DNA of 64,000 nt from positions 558,001-622,000 of the forward strand of contig NZ_CP062260.1 of assembly GCF_014863545.1 (NCBI RefSeq), in the 5' to 3' direction. Of the stretch, positions 9,284-17,981 are shown in pieces (the first letter of the stretch is position 1; each line of letters starts with the position of its first letter). The notes beneath the pieces are model-generated. The model was not told the DNA's origin. It saw only the letters and a list, made by a program, of their open reading frames with translations, and did no database searches. A program made the translations under genes and the position numbers. Source of the DNA: Paenibacillus sp. JNUCC32 (GTDB lineage: Bacteria > Bacillota > Bacilli > Paenibacillales > Paenibacillaceae).

Positions 9284-9641
9284 CGTGGAGCGGTCAAAGC
9301 CCTGGCAATGCGGCTTGGGCGTGTGGCGCGGTCAAAGCCTGGCAAAGCCGCTTGGCCGTGTGGCGCGGTCAAAGACCGGGAATGCGGCTCGGCCGTGTGG
9401 TGCGGCCAAAGCCTGGCAAAGCCGCTTGGCCGTGTGGCGGCTAAAGTCCGGGAATGCGGCTCGGTCTTGTGGTGCAGCGAAAGCTTGACAAAGCCGCTTG
9501 GCGTGTAGTGCGGCGAAAGCCTGGCAAAGCCGCTCGGTCGTGTGGAGCGGCTAAAGTCCGTCAATGCGGCTTTGGCGTGTGGAGCGTCCAAAGCCTGGCA
9601 ATGCAGCTGGTCTTGTAGTGCGGCTAAGCCTGGCCTTGCGG
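9284..9641. repeat. Ten tandem GC-rich repeats of 35-37 bp
   Basis: Units begin at 9284, 9320, 9357, 9394, 9431, 9466, 9502, 9539, 9576 and 9612. Each starts CGTGTGG or a close variant, continues to an AAAG core and ends near GCCGCTTGG or GCGGCTCGG. Units 2-5 alternate between a CTGGCAAAGCCG form and a CCGGGAATGCGG form, suggesting a higher-order 73-bp period. The minus strand is open across the array, but the low-complexity translation and lack of a ribosome site argue against a gene. Confidence 0.85.
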
Positions 9642-9704
9642 AACAATGGTAATTGCCGTCCTGCCATGCCTTGGTATTCTGCCCAGTGTACACGCGGTGT
9701 TTAG

Positions 9705-9833
9705 CGGACACAGGAGACCTTATTTCGTAGAAAATAGAGGTTTGAGCGAAATTATCGGACAGGGAATCCGTTATTCTCTGAAAAGAGCGGTATTATGGCT
9801 GTTTTCGGAGTAAATAACGTATCTGATGTCCGT
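9705..9833. repeat. Three degenerate 21-bp CGGACA motifs, two direct and one inverted
   Basis: Copies at 9705-9725 (+), 9757-9777 (+) and 9813-9833 (complement) share CGGACA at one end and TTATT at the other, with GA and C conserved between. The last copy faces the first two. It is non-coding and could be a small intergenic element found elsewhere in the genome. Confidence 0.6.
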
Positions 9834-10350
9834 TAACTACGGCGTGGGCGTTCGGCGGGTGTTCTTCTTGTCCCCCGTCGCCGCAGCTTCAATCTAGGCA
9901 GAATCACCAAAGCCGAGTGTGGACCGACAAACGCTAGTTTCCTTTGCCGCCTATGCTCCTTTAAGTAGTTAGTTATCGATTTGTCTGACAGTGCATCACC
10001 GTTTTTTGCATACCCATTATGAACAGAGGCGAGATCAGGAATGTAACCTGAAACTTGCCTTTTTGTTTTACCCTCCTGAAAAAGCAAACTCCCGGCAGTG
10101 TGGGTCATCCTCGCTCCTGTTCCCAGCTATTCTCTCTGTACCTTATTTCGCACATTTCTCAAAGTACCGTTACCAGTTACCGCATTTTCGCATTTTCCCC
10201 CATGTCTCTATTCATAAAAAAGAGGGGCATTTCTGAGCTTTCTTTCCCTTCCAAGTCATTCCCCCGTGTATCCAATCTCAATAAACACACTATGATCGAC
10301 AGCCAACCAAGCAAGCCCGGACTACGCACCGTGGGCGCGATGCGCTTTAC
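9834..10350. other. Gene-free stretch before tetR
   Basis: Open frames here (minus 9833-10108, plus 9991-10363) have no ribosome sites and resemble no family I know. AT content rises toward the right end. I see no terminator, RNA gene or transposon end. Confidence 0.5.
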
Positions 10351-10351
10351 T

Positions 10352-10381
10352 TTGACAAAATAAATTAACCTGTGTTAATTT
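10352..10381 (+). promoter_or_regulatory. tetR promoter with overlapping palindromic operator
   Basis: A consensus -35 TTGACA at 10352-10357 precedes a TG-extended -10-like TAATTT at 10376-10381. An 18-bp palindrome, AATTAAC (10363-10369) and GTTAATT (10374-10380) around CTGT, sits between and over these elements. This placement fits repression by the TetR protein encoded 36 bases downstream. Confidence 0.6.
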
Positions 10382-10415
10382 ATTTACAAGAGTTAATAAA
10401 AGGTGGTGTATTCCC

Positions 10416-11060
10416 TTGCAACATCCGGATATCCCATTAAGGGAGCTAAAAAAAGCCAAGAACAAAATCGCGCTGTACGAAGCGGGATTATCTTTGATGA
10501 AGGATCGGATGTTCAGCCAGGTCATGCTGGAGGACATCTGCAGGAGCGCCGAAATATCCAAGGTCACTTTTTTCAAGTTCTATCAACGCAAAGAGGATTT
10601 GCTGATTTATTTTATGCGGGTTTGGCTGACCGATCGGATGATCGAGATCGACCAGGAAGGGAAAAAAGGGTTTCAGGCATTCCGCCATCTGCTGTCCGAG
10701 GTCGCTAAGGAGCATCAAGTAAGGCCGGGCATGATGCCGAGTTTGATCTCTTTTCTCGCGGAGCAGAACATGCAGCCCTGCATGCCGGAGCTGAGCCGGG
10801 CGGAAGTATCGCTGCTCTTTCCCGATCACGAGGAAGCGGGAAGCGAATCGCCCAACATGCATGCTCTATTCGAGCGGTTCATGAAGGAGGAAGCTCAAGC
10901 CGGCAGGCTAAATAAAGCCTTAACCTTGGAGCAAGCCGTACAGATTTGTTTCACCGTTTTTTACGGGGCGTTTCTGACGGCCCAGTTGTACAATTCCACG
11001 GAAATCGGCTGCTTTTACGAAACGCACCTAGGTCTGCTCGAAATCAAGGAAGGGGAGTGA
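10416..11060 (+). CDS. TetR/AcrR-family transcriptional regulator
   Basis: Regulator of 214 residues. The N-terminal 60 residues form the TetR helix-turn-helix ('MLEDICRSAEISKVTFFKFY'); the remainder is the all-helical ligand and dimer domain. The start is a TTG at 10416 behind AGGTGGTG. The neighbouring DUF4188 gene starts 6 bases after its stop, so the regulator and its probable target are transcribed together from a promoter overlapped by a palindrome. Ligand unknown. Confidence 0.9.
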   Translation: MQHPDIPLRELKKAKNKIALYEAGLSLMKDRMFSQVMLEDICRSAEISKVTFFKFYQRKEDLLIYFMRVWLTDRMIEIDQEGKKGFQAFRHLLSEVAKEHQVRPGMMPSLISFLAEQNMQPCMPELSRAEVSLLFPDHEEAGSESPNMHALFERFMKEEAQAGRLNKALTLEQAVQICFTVFYGAFLTAQLYNSTEIGCFYETHLGLLEIKEGE

Positions 11061-11066
11061 GTAAGC

Positions 11067-11576
11067 ATGAGCAAAGTAATTCCAGGTCGATATACCGCCC
11101 ACATGGACGGTTCTTTCGTTGTATTCGTCATCGGGTTTCGAATTAACAAATGGTGGGCGGTACATAAGTGGCTGCCGGTCATGAGCGCCATGTCCCCGAT
11201 GCTGCAGGAGCTATACCGGAACAAGGAGGAGCTCGGCTTCATGGACGGTACCTATCATTTTTCGGGGCGCGGGCTTACCCTCATCCAATATTGGAGAAGC
11301 TTCGAACACCTCGAGCACTATGCCCGCCACGGAGCCAACCACCTGACGGCATGGCAGGATTTCAACCGCAAGGTCGGAACGGGAGGGGACGTGGGGATTT
11401 TTCACGAAACCTATCTGGTCCAGGAAGGCCAGTATGAATGCCTGTACAACAACATGCCGCGCTTCGGTTTGGCCAAAGCCGGAGCCCATGTATCCGCGGC
11501 AGGCCGCAGGGAAACGGCAAGCCGTCGGCTTGGCCGCGAGGGTGAACCCGCTGTGCCGACTCCTCCCAATCCCTAG
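11067..11576 (+). CDS. DUF4188 domain-containing protein
   Basis: Protein of 169 residues, most of it the DUF4188 domain, a ferredoxin-like fold related to small monooxygenases and phenylacetaldoxime dehydratase-like proteins. Typical segments are 'GRYTAHMDGSFVVFVIGFRI', 'LGFMDGTYHF' and 'YWRSFEHLEHYAR'. The enzymatic role is not established. The last 20 or so residues are basic and low in complexity and may be non-conserved. It is co-transcribed with the tetR gene before it, as expected for a detoxification or stress module. Confidence 0.8.
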   Translation: MSKVIPGRYTAHMDGSFVVFVIGFRINKWWAVHKWLPVMSAMSPMLQELYRNKEELGFMDGTYHFSGRGLTLIQYWRSFEHLEHYARHGANHLTAWQDFNRKVGTGGDVGIFHETYLVQEGQYECLYNNMPRFGLAKAGAHVSAAGRRETASRRLGREGEPAVPTPPNP

Positions 11577-11718
11577 ACCCTTATAGATTTTCGGCGACGG
11601 TTCCTCTACGTTTCCCTCAGCTAAAGATAAGTATGATTACCATAGGATCAAGACCAAGTCAATGCTATGGAAGTAATGATGCTTTAGACGCGTTTTTCTT
11701 CCGAGGTTCAAAAAAGTG

Positions 11719-11747
11719 TTGGTAAACCCCGTCCGTTCTTCTATGAT
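11719..11747 (+). promoter_or_regulatory. Candidate SigA promoter of the AraC sensor gene
   Basis: TTGGTA (11719-11724), a 17-base spacer and TATGAT (11742-11747). The start codon follows 55 bases later. The rest of the gap from 11577 shows no gene or clear terminator. Confidence 0.5.
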
Positions 11748-11802
11748 GAAATTACTTTCAATCGATGACGAGATAAGGAATTAATCGCTCAGGGGGATGC
11801 CT

Positions 11803-14049
11803 ATGGGAAGGAAAGCGTGGTTTTACCGTCAGCTTTTATCGTATATGCCGGTCTTCTTTATCGTGATTTCCTTTGTGTTTTTTGTCTTTTTCCAAATGCT
11901 CGGGGAACAGTCGCGGCAGGGCGCGATCCAGGCTAATGAGACGATGATTCAGCAGGCGATGCGTTCGGTCGACAATTCGCTGAAGGCCATCGATCAGATG
12001 CTGGTGCAGGAATTGCTGTTCAACCCTGATATGTCGGGATTTTTCAATCAAGAGGATCAGGACAACGTCTATTTGAACATGCAGGCCGTGAAGGCCATGA
12101 AGCAGTTCAAGGTTTCCAACCCGCTTGTGGATTCCATGGTCCTCGTTCGAACCCAGGATGAATTCGTCCTAAGCTCTTCGTCCACTTTCCGTTTGCAGGA
12201 GTATGCGGATTATGACTTTCTCCAGCCTTATCTGAGCCAGGTCAATAGCGAAGCAAAATGGAGTGCCCTGCGGAGTTTCCGGGAATTCAGCTTTAACAGC
12301 ACGCAGCAGGTGGTCACCCTGGTACGGGATGCCCCCTTCGTTACCCATGGCAAAGGCGTGATTGCCGTCAATATCAAGGTGGACGCCATACATAACATGA
12401 TTCAGGGCATGGTTAATCCCGAAGTTAGTTTCATTCATGTGATGGACACGGGGGGCCGTTCCTTGATCGCCGGCACCTCAGGCGCCGAGCACGGGGAACT
12501 TGTGTCCCAAGCGGTATCCCCTTACACCGGATGGGTTTACGAAGGGGGGCTTACCCAAGGCAGGGTGGTGGGTATCGTCAGCCAATTGTACAATGTCTGG
12601 TTTATCGTCGGCCTTCTGATGTGCATGGCCGGCGTGGTCTGGATCGTATTCGTCACGCGCCGGAACTATAAGCCGATCGAAGCCATCGTGTCCCGGATTT
12701 CGAAATATTCGCAGACCAAAACGAGCGTTCTGCTCCATGGCGGCAAACAGGATGAGTTTGCTTTTATCGAATCGGCGCTGGAGAGCCTGCTGGAACAGGC
12801 GAGCAGCTTTCAGCAGCAGCACCGTGAAGATTTGCTCCTGCGCAAAGCGTACCTGTTTCAGCAGCTGATGGAGGGACAGTATCCTTCTCATCTGGAGCAG
12901 TGGAACGAGCAGCGCGAAGCCATGGGGCTGCCGGACCTGTCCCAACCACAGATCGTCAATGTCATCGAAATCGATAAATACCCGCTGTTTTGCGAACAGT
13001 ATCCCCAGCAGGACCAGTATCTGATCAAGTTTGCCTTAAAAAGCGTCGTTCAAGAAATTGCGGCCGGGCAGGAAACGATGCTTTGGACGGAATGGATTTC
13101 AGCCTCGAAGCTGGGAGTTCTCGCGGCAGCGGAAGATCAGGTTCCGAATCGGCATGTGGCCACGCTGCTGGAGCAAGCCCGCCAGTGGGTGGAGGAGCAC
13201 CTGAAGCTGACCATAACCGTTGGCATCGGGGAGAAAGCGCAGCGGTATACGGATATCCCGGAATCCTATGAGCAGGCACGCGCCGCATTGAAATACAAAA
13301 TGATCCTCGGCGACAACCGAATCATTCATTACGCCGAAGTATCCGGTGAGGACCGGGGGAATGCATTCGATTTTCTGAACCTGATCCGCTCGATGGCGCA
13401 GTCCTTCCGGCTCGTCAACAAGGATTGGCAGGAGAAATACAGCACCCTTATCCATAACATCGAGCAGAACATGCTGGACCGGGACGGCGTGGTGAACCTG
13501 GCGGATTACATGATGTACTCGCTGGGACGCGAAATGTCCTGCATGGCGAAGGAATTTCAGGAATTATGGCTTACGGAGGGGCAGCCTGCCTTACGGAACG
13601 CGCTTCAGTCGTCCGATACGCTGGAGGAGCTGGAACAGGAACTCGGGGAGGCTTTATCCGCTCTGTACGACAGCATCCTCGCTCTCATGGAGGGCCGAAA
13701 TCATGCGGACACGATTCAGAAGGTACGCTTGTTTATGGAGCAGAACTCGAGCAACCCGGACCTGTCCCTCAATTATTTAAGCGAACGCTTCGGAATGAAC
13801 TGGAAAACGCTGAGCAAGCTGTTCCGGGAGGAGACCGGCCAGAAATTCGTGGATTATTTGATCGAGCTGCGGATGACCCATGCCCGAAGACTGCTGGAAG
13901 AAACCCTGCTGCCCGTACAGGATATCGCCACCGAAGTCGGGTATTCCAACGCCATCTCGTTTGGCCGGATGTTTAAAAAGCTGATGGGAATGTCGCCGGG
14001 GGATTATCGTGAGCAAGCTGCTATCAAGCAGCAGAAATTCGGGAATTAA
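11803..14049 (+). CDS. Membrane-bound AraC-family sensor-regulator (YesS type)
   Basis: One-component regulator of 748 residues that should sense extracellular sugar signals and activate the adjacent transporter operon. A membrane helix at about residues 12-33 is followed by an extracellular Cache-like domain, a second helix near 265-285 ('IVGLLMCMAGVVWIVFV'), a linker and degenerate central domain, and a C-terminal AraC double HTH ending in 'VGYSNAISFGRMFKKLMGMS'. The ATG at 11803 is preferred because AGGGGG ends 6 bases before it; an ATG at 11797 abuts the site. Terminator and about 250 bases separate it from the permeases. Confidence 0.92.
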   Translation: MGRKAWFYRQLLSYMPVFFIVISFVFFVFFQMLGEQSRQGAIQANETMIQQAMRSVDNSLKAIDQMLVQELLFNPDMSGFFNQEDQDNVYLNMQAVKAMKQFKVSNPLVDSMVLVRTQDEFVLSSSSTFRLQEYADYDFLQPYLSQVNSEAKWSALRSFREFSFNSTQQVVTLVRDAPFVTHGKGVIAVNIKVDAIHNMIQGMVNPEVSFIHVMDTGGRSLIAGTSGAEHGELVSQAVSPYTGWVYEGGLTQGRVVGIVSQLYNVWFIVGLLMCMAGVVWIVFVTRRNYKPIEAIVSRISKYSQTKTSVLLHGGKQDEFAFIESALESLLEQASSFQQQHREDLLLRKAYLFQQLMEGQYPSHLEQWNEQREAMGLPDLSQPQIVNVIEIDKYPLFCEQYPQQDQYLIKFALKSVVQEIAAGQETMLWTEWISASKLGVLAAAEDQVPNRHVATLLEQARQWVEEHLKLTITVGIGEKAQRYTDIPESYEQARAALKYKMILGDNRIIHYAEVSGEDRGNAFDFLNLIRSMAQSFRLVNKDWQEKYSTLIHNIEQNMLDRDGVVNLADYMMYSLGREMSCMAKEFQELWLTEGQPALRNALQSSDTLEELEQELGEALSALYDSILALMEGRNHADTIQKVRLFMEQNSSNPDLSLNYLSERFGMNWKTLSKLFREETGQKFVDYLIELRMTHARRLLEETLLPVQDIATEVGYSNAISFGRMFKKLMGMSPGDYREQAAIKQQKFGN

Positions 14050-14094
14050 CGAGTCCTTCGGAGTCCCTTCCATGCATACTCGAACCAAGTATAG

Positions 14095-14129
14095 AGCCCT
14101 GCGGACGATGCTGTCCGGCGGGCTTTTTT
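14095..14129 (+). terminator. Intrinsic terminator after AraC sensor gene
   Basis: AGCCCTGCGGAC (14095-14106) pairs with GTCCGGCGGGCT (14113-14124), with two mismatches, and a T run follows to 14129. It isolates the regulator from the transport operon. Confidence 0.7.
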
Positions 14130-14307
14130 GCCGTCAACGGAGAGAGGTTTAGCGGCGGAAAAAGGTTTATCGCTCTTACGGCCTGCCGGCTCTGAAATTT
14201 TCCCCTGCTCGCGGAAATACGTTGATTCGGAGAATCTTGTATATTGATCGGATGGAACCGTCCGCTCTAAACTTGGGACCAACACAAAGCGAAGGAGGGT
14301 GACCCCA

Positions 14308-15288
14308 TTGGCTCGTATGAGCAGCGCAATCCCAGTACCTGCAGATGCACAGGCACCAACGAATCTACCATCGAACAAGCCCATGAACCGAACGAGGAAG
14401 AAGCTGATGAAGCACTGGCAGTTCTACCTGCTCGTGTTCTTCCCGTTAGTCTACATCATCCTCTTCAAATACGTTCCGATGTTTGGCGTACTGATTGCAT
14501 TCAAGGAATACAACGTCGTACAGGGGATCTTCGGCAGTCCCTGGGTAGGGTTCGATTATTTCCGGCAATTATTCGACGCACCGTTCTTCTGGCAGTATGT
14601 CCGCAACACGCTCGAGATTTCCCTGTACGGCCTGCTGGTCGGATTCCCTGCACCCATTCTGTTGGCGCTGGCCCTGAATGAGATCAGGAACGGCCGATTC
14701 AAGAAAACCGTCCAGATGGTGACCTACGCGCCGTACTTTATTTCAACGGTTGTCATCGTCTCGATTCTGATCGTGAACCTCTCGCCCAACACCGGGCTGA
14801 TGAGCAACCTGTTCCGGGCGCTGGGACTGGAAACCGTTGATTTTCTCGGCGTGCCGGAGCTGTTCAAATCGATCTATGTCTGGTCCGATGTATGGCAGTT
14901 CACCGGTTACGGCGCCATCATCTATATTGCGGCCTTGGCGGGAGTCAATCCCGATTTGTACGAGGCGGCCCGAGTGGACGGGGCGACCCGGTTTCAAAAA
15001 ATCATCAATATCGATATTCCCAGCTTGTTTCCGGTCATCGTCATTTTGCTCATATTGAATCTGGGCAATCTGATGAGCCTGGGCTTCGAGAAAATCTATC
15101 TCATGCAAAACCCGCTGAATCAGAACACGTCCGAGGTCATCTCCACCTATGTGTACAAGGTCGGCCTGCTCGGAGCCAACTTCAGCTTCTCCGCCGCCAT
15201 CGGCCTGTTCAATTCCGTTATCAATTTCATTCTCTTGGTCATCGTCAATTACGTATCCAGAAAAGTCTCATCCACAAGTCTATGGTAG
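14308..15288 (+). CDS. Sugar ABC transporter permease (LplB/YteP type)
   Basis: First permease of the second importer, 326 residues. It has an extended polar N-terminus of about 35 residues, then membrane helices and an EAA loop reading 'YEAARVDGATRFQK'. The start chosen is TTG at 14308, 9 bases after AGGAGG (14293-14298); a GTG at 14299 overlaps the ribosome site. Pattern 'FKYVPMFGVLIAFKEYN' is characteristic. The second permease starts 10 bases after the stop. In this operon the permeases come before the binding protein, unlike the first importer of the window. Confidence 0.95.
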   Translation: MARMSSAIPVPADAQAPTNLPSNKPMNRTRKKLMKHWQFYLLVFFPLVYIILFKYVPMFGVLIAFKEYNVVQGIFGSPWVGFDYFRQLFDAPFFWQYVRNTLEISLYGLLVGFPAPILLALALNEIRNGRFKKTVQMVTYAPYFISTVVIVSILIVNLSPNTGLMSNLFRALGLETVDFLGVPELFKSIYVWSDVWQFTGYGAIIYIAALAGVNPDLYEAARVDGATRFQKIINIDIPSLFPVIVILLILNLGNLMSLGFEKIYLMQNPLNQNTSEVISTYVYKVGLLGANFSFSAAIGLFNSVINFILLVIVNYVSRKVSSTSLW

Positions 15289-15298
15289 GAGGAATCGC

Positions 15299-16195
15299 AT
15301 GAGCAGATCAACCGTACGGGAGTCCGCTGCAGACCGGATTTTCCTTGGTATCGTGTATTTGTTTCTATCCGTCGTCCTGATTGTCATCCTGTTTCCGCTG
15401 CTGCATATTGTAAGCGCATCCTTCAGCTCCCCGGGCGCAGTGTCGTCGGGCAAGGTGTGGCTGTGGCCGGTGGACGTGACCCTGATCGGCTACAAAGCGG
15501 TATTCCAGAATTCCAATATTCTGATCGGGTTTGGCAACTCGCTGTTCTATGCCGTTGTCGGCACGCTTGTCAACGTCGCATTCACGGTGATGCTTGCATA
15601 TCCGTTAGCCCGAAAGACGTTTTACGTTCGCAACCTCATCATGATGCTGCTGGTGTTCACGATGTTTTTTGACGGCGGGCTCATTCCGAACTATCTGCTC
15701 GTGAAGTCGCTCGGCATGCTCGACACGCGCTGGGCCATGATCATACCGGGTGCGTTAGCCGTGTTTCAGGTCATCATCGCCAGAACCTTTTTTCAAACCA
15801 CGATCCCGGAGGAGCTCGCCGAAGCGGCCGAAATGGACGGCAGCAGCGACATTACCTTTTTTCTGAAAATCGTCCTTCCGTTATCCAAGCCGATCCTGGC
15901 CGTGCTCGCGCTGATGTACGCCGTCGGCCATTGGAACTCCTATTTCAACGCCCTGATTTATTTAAAGGACAGCAGCCTGTTTCCGCTGCAAATCTTCCTG
16001 AGGGATATTCTGATCCTGAATTCCGTCAGCGCCGAGATGGTGACCAACGTGAATGAGCTGCTGGTCCGCGAAGGGCTGAAGGATCTGCTGAAGTATTCGC
16101 TGATCGTGGTGGCAAGCGCCCCGGTACTGGTCATTTACCCGTTCGTGCAGAAGTATTTTGTCAAAGGCGTGATGATCGGGTCCTTGAAAGGGTGA
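15299..16195 (+). CDS. Sugar ABC transporter permease (LplC/YtcP type)
   Basis: Second permease, 298 residues and about six helices. The ATG at 15299 follows AGGAGG with good spacing; a longer frame from 15149 overlaps the first permease and is not used. The cytoplasmic loop 'ELAEAAEMDGSSDITFFLKI' is the EAA motif and the C-terminus 'YPFVQKYFVKGVMIGSLKG' is diagnostic for the YtcP branch. With the preceding gene it would form the membrane channel for the sugar carried by the lipoprotein encoded 138 bases downstream. Confidence 0.95.
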   Translation: MSRSTVRESAADRIFLGIVYLFLSVVLIVILFPLLHIVSASFSSPGAVSSGKVWLWPVDVTLIGYKAVFQNSNILIGFGNSLFYAVVGTLVNVAFTVMLAYPLARKTFYVRNLIMMLLVFTMFFDGGLIPNYLLVKSLGMLDTRWAMIIPGALAVFQVIIARTFFQTTIPEELAEAAEMDGSSDITFFLKIVLPLSKPILAVLALMYAVGHWNSYFNALIYLKDSSLFPLQIFLRDILILNSVSAEMVTNVNELLVREGLKDLLKYSLIVVASAPVLVIYPFVQKYFVKGVMIGSLKG

Positions 16196-16333
16196 TTCCT
16201 GCTTATTGTGAAGGAGGTGAGGCCGGCAGTATAGAATGGGTAATTCCGATGATCGGACACATAGGGGGTATATGCAAAATTAGGTTTCGTTTATGAAGTA
16301 CGGGCAAGCATTTCATATTAGGGAGGAATTGAT

Positions 16334-17962
16334 TTGAAAAGGTTCACTGGATTAGGTTTAAGTCTGATTCTCGCGGCAGTGCTGGTTTTATCCGCTTGCG
16401 GCAAATCGAGCGAAACAGGAACTGGAAATCCGGCAAGCCCTCCGGAGTCGGGGGCACCCGTTGAACTATCGGTATTCGCTCCTCAGTCCGCCGGCATCGA
16501 GAGCCTCGAGGTCAATCCATTCTCCAAGCATATCGAAGAGAAGCTGGGGATTACGTTCAAATGGAATACGACGCCCGACGCGGTATTCAACGACAAGAAA
16601 CTGCTGATGCTGGCCAGCGGGGATTATCCGGCGCTTATTATGAATGCCGGCATATCCAAGGCGGATCAGATCAAGTACGGAATGCAGGGGGCCTTTATCC
16701 CTTTGAATGATTTAATCGACCAGCATGCGCCGAACATCAAGAAGGCATTGGAGGAAGTTTCCTATTTGAAATCCGCCATGACGGCCCCGGACGGCAATAT
16801 ATACGCGCTTCCGAAGGTGAACGAGTGCCTGCACTGCACGTATGGCCAGCGGATGTGGATCAATACGACCTGGCTCGAGAAGTTAGGGCTTGAAATGCCA
16901 ACGACCACCGACGAGTTCTATGAAGTGCTGAAAGCCTTTAAGGAGCAGGACCCGAACGGCAACGGAAAGGCTGACGAAATTCCGATGACCACTTCGCTCG
17001 ATGTATGGGGAGGAGGAGTTGACGCCTTTTTGATGAATGCTTTTATATACAACAATGGCACGACTTATCTAAGCGTGAAGGATGGCAAGGTGATTTTGTC
17101 GGCGGCTGAGCCCGAATGGAGGGAAGGGCTGAAATATCTGCGTAAGCTTTACAGCGAAGGACTGATCGATAAAGGAGCCTTTACGCAGAACGGCGATGCC
17201 GTCAAGCAGCTTGGCAACAAAGCGGAGAATGTGGTCGGCACCGTCGGTTATGCGCTGATCAGCAGCGTGCTGGAGCCGACCGACGCCAAGCCCCGCCATA
17301 AGGAATACGATGTCGTTCCCCCGCTGAAAGGACCGAATGGCGTGCAGCTAGCAGGTTATAGCGTCGGAGCAGGGGACGGATCGTTTGTCATTACGAACAA
17401 AGCGACGGAGGAGCAGCGGATCGCAGCGATCAAGCTGGCGGATTACTTGTTCTCCGAAGAAGGCACCGTGATGACTTCCTGGGGGTTCGAGGGAGACGGA
17501 TGGCGAAAGGCGGAGTCCGGTGCGCTTGATTATAACGGCGAGCCGGCCGCATACGAAGCGTTGAAGCGGGATGTGCCCGAGGGATCCCTTGACGTAACCT
17601 GGTGGCAGCTCGGCACGATGCTGATGGTGAATTCCCTCCGCGAATCCTTTGTTGCTCCTGAAGATCCGCTCGGCAACGGAGCCTACGAGTATCGTTTATG
17701 GCTGGCTGCCAAGAAATATGAGCCTTTTGCCAAACCGGAGTTAGTGTACCCGACCGATGTGTTCATCGATCCGAAAGACGCAACCTTTATCGCGCAGATT
17801 CAGAAGACGATTCAGGATTACGTGAAATCGAACCTGGCCCAGTTCGTAACCGGCAGCAAAGACATCGAGAAGGATTGGGATGCCTATGTCAGCGGATTTA
17901 AGGGGCTTCAGCTGGATAAGTATCTGGAGATTCATCAGAAAGCATTAGACAATCAAGGATGA
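16334..17962 (+). CDS. Sugar ABC transporter substrate-binding lipoprotein
   Basis: Family 1 extracellular binding protein of 542 residues. A signal peptide ends in the lipobox 'LSAC' with the lipidated cysteine at C22, followed by a Ser/Gly/Pro-rich tether, then the two-lobe binding fold ('DPNGNGKADEIPMTT' and 'GTVMTSWGFEGDGWR' regions are typical). The start is a TTG at 16334 behind GGGAGGAA. It follows two permeases and is itself followed after 19 bases by an alpha-fucosidase gene, so a fucosylated oligosaccharide is the likely cargo. No ATPase is encoded here. Confidence 0.95.
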   Translation: MKRFTGLGLSLILAAVLVLSACGKSSETGTGNPASPPESGAPVELSVFAPQSAGIESLEVNPFSKHIEEKLGITFKWNTTPDAVFNDKKLLMLASGDYPALIMNAGISKADQIKYGMQGAFIPLNDLIDQHAPNIKKALEEVSYLKSAMTAPDGNIYALPKVNECLHCTYGQRMWINTTWLEKLGLEMPTTTDEFYEVLKAFKEQDPNGNGKADEIPMTTSLDVWGGGVDAFLMNAFIYNNGTTYLSVKDGKVILSAAEPEWREGLKYLRKLYSEGLIDKGAFTQNGDAVKQLGNKAENVVGTVGYALISSVLEPTDAKPRHKEYDVVPPLKGPNGVQLAGYSVGAGDGSFVITNKATEEQRIAAIKLADYLFSEEGTVMTSWGFEGDGWRKAESGALDYNGEPAAYEALKRDVPEGSLDVTWWQLGTMLMVNSLRESFVAPEDPLGNGAYEYRLWLAAKKYEPFAKPELVYPTDVFIDPKDATFIAQIQKTIQDYVKSNLAQFVTGSKDIEKDWDAYVSGFKGLQLDKYLEIHQKALDNQG

Positions 17963-17981
17963 GGTATGGGAGGTTTATCGT

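Noticed and set aside
9268..9711. Minus-strand open frame of 147 codons across the tandem array
   Set aside because: It follows only from a repeat length near 36; there is no ribosome site and the translation is low-complexity and not uniformly periodic.
9834..10350. Possible degenerate insertion sequence
   Set aside because: No terminal inverted repeats, target duplications or transposase motifs were seen.
16211..16220. Perfect AAGGAGGTGA ribosome-binding sequence before the binding-protein gene
   Set aside because: No suitable start follows: the GTG frame stops after five codons, and the ATG at 16236 is 15 bases away with only 15 codons.
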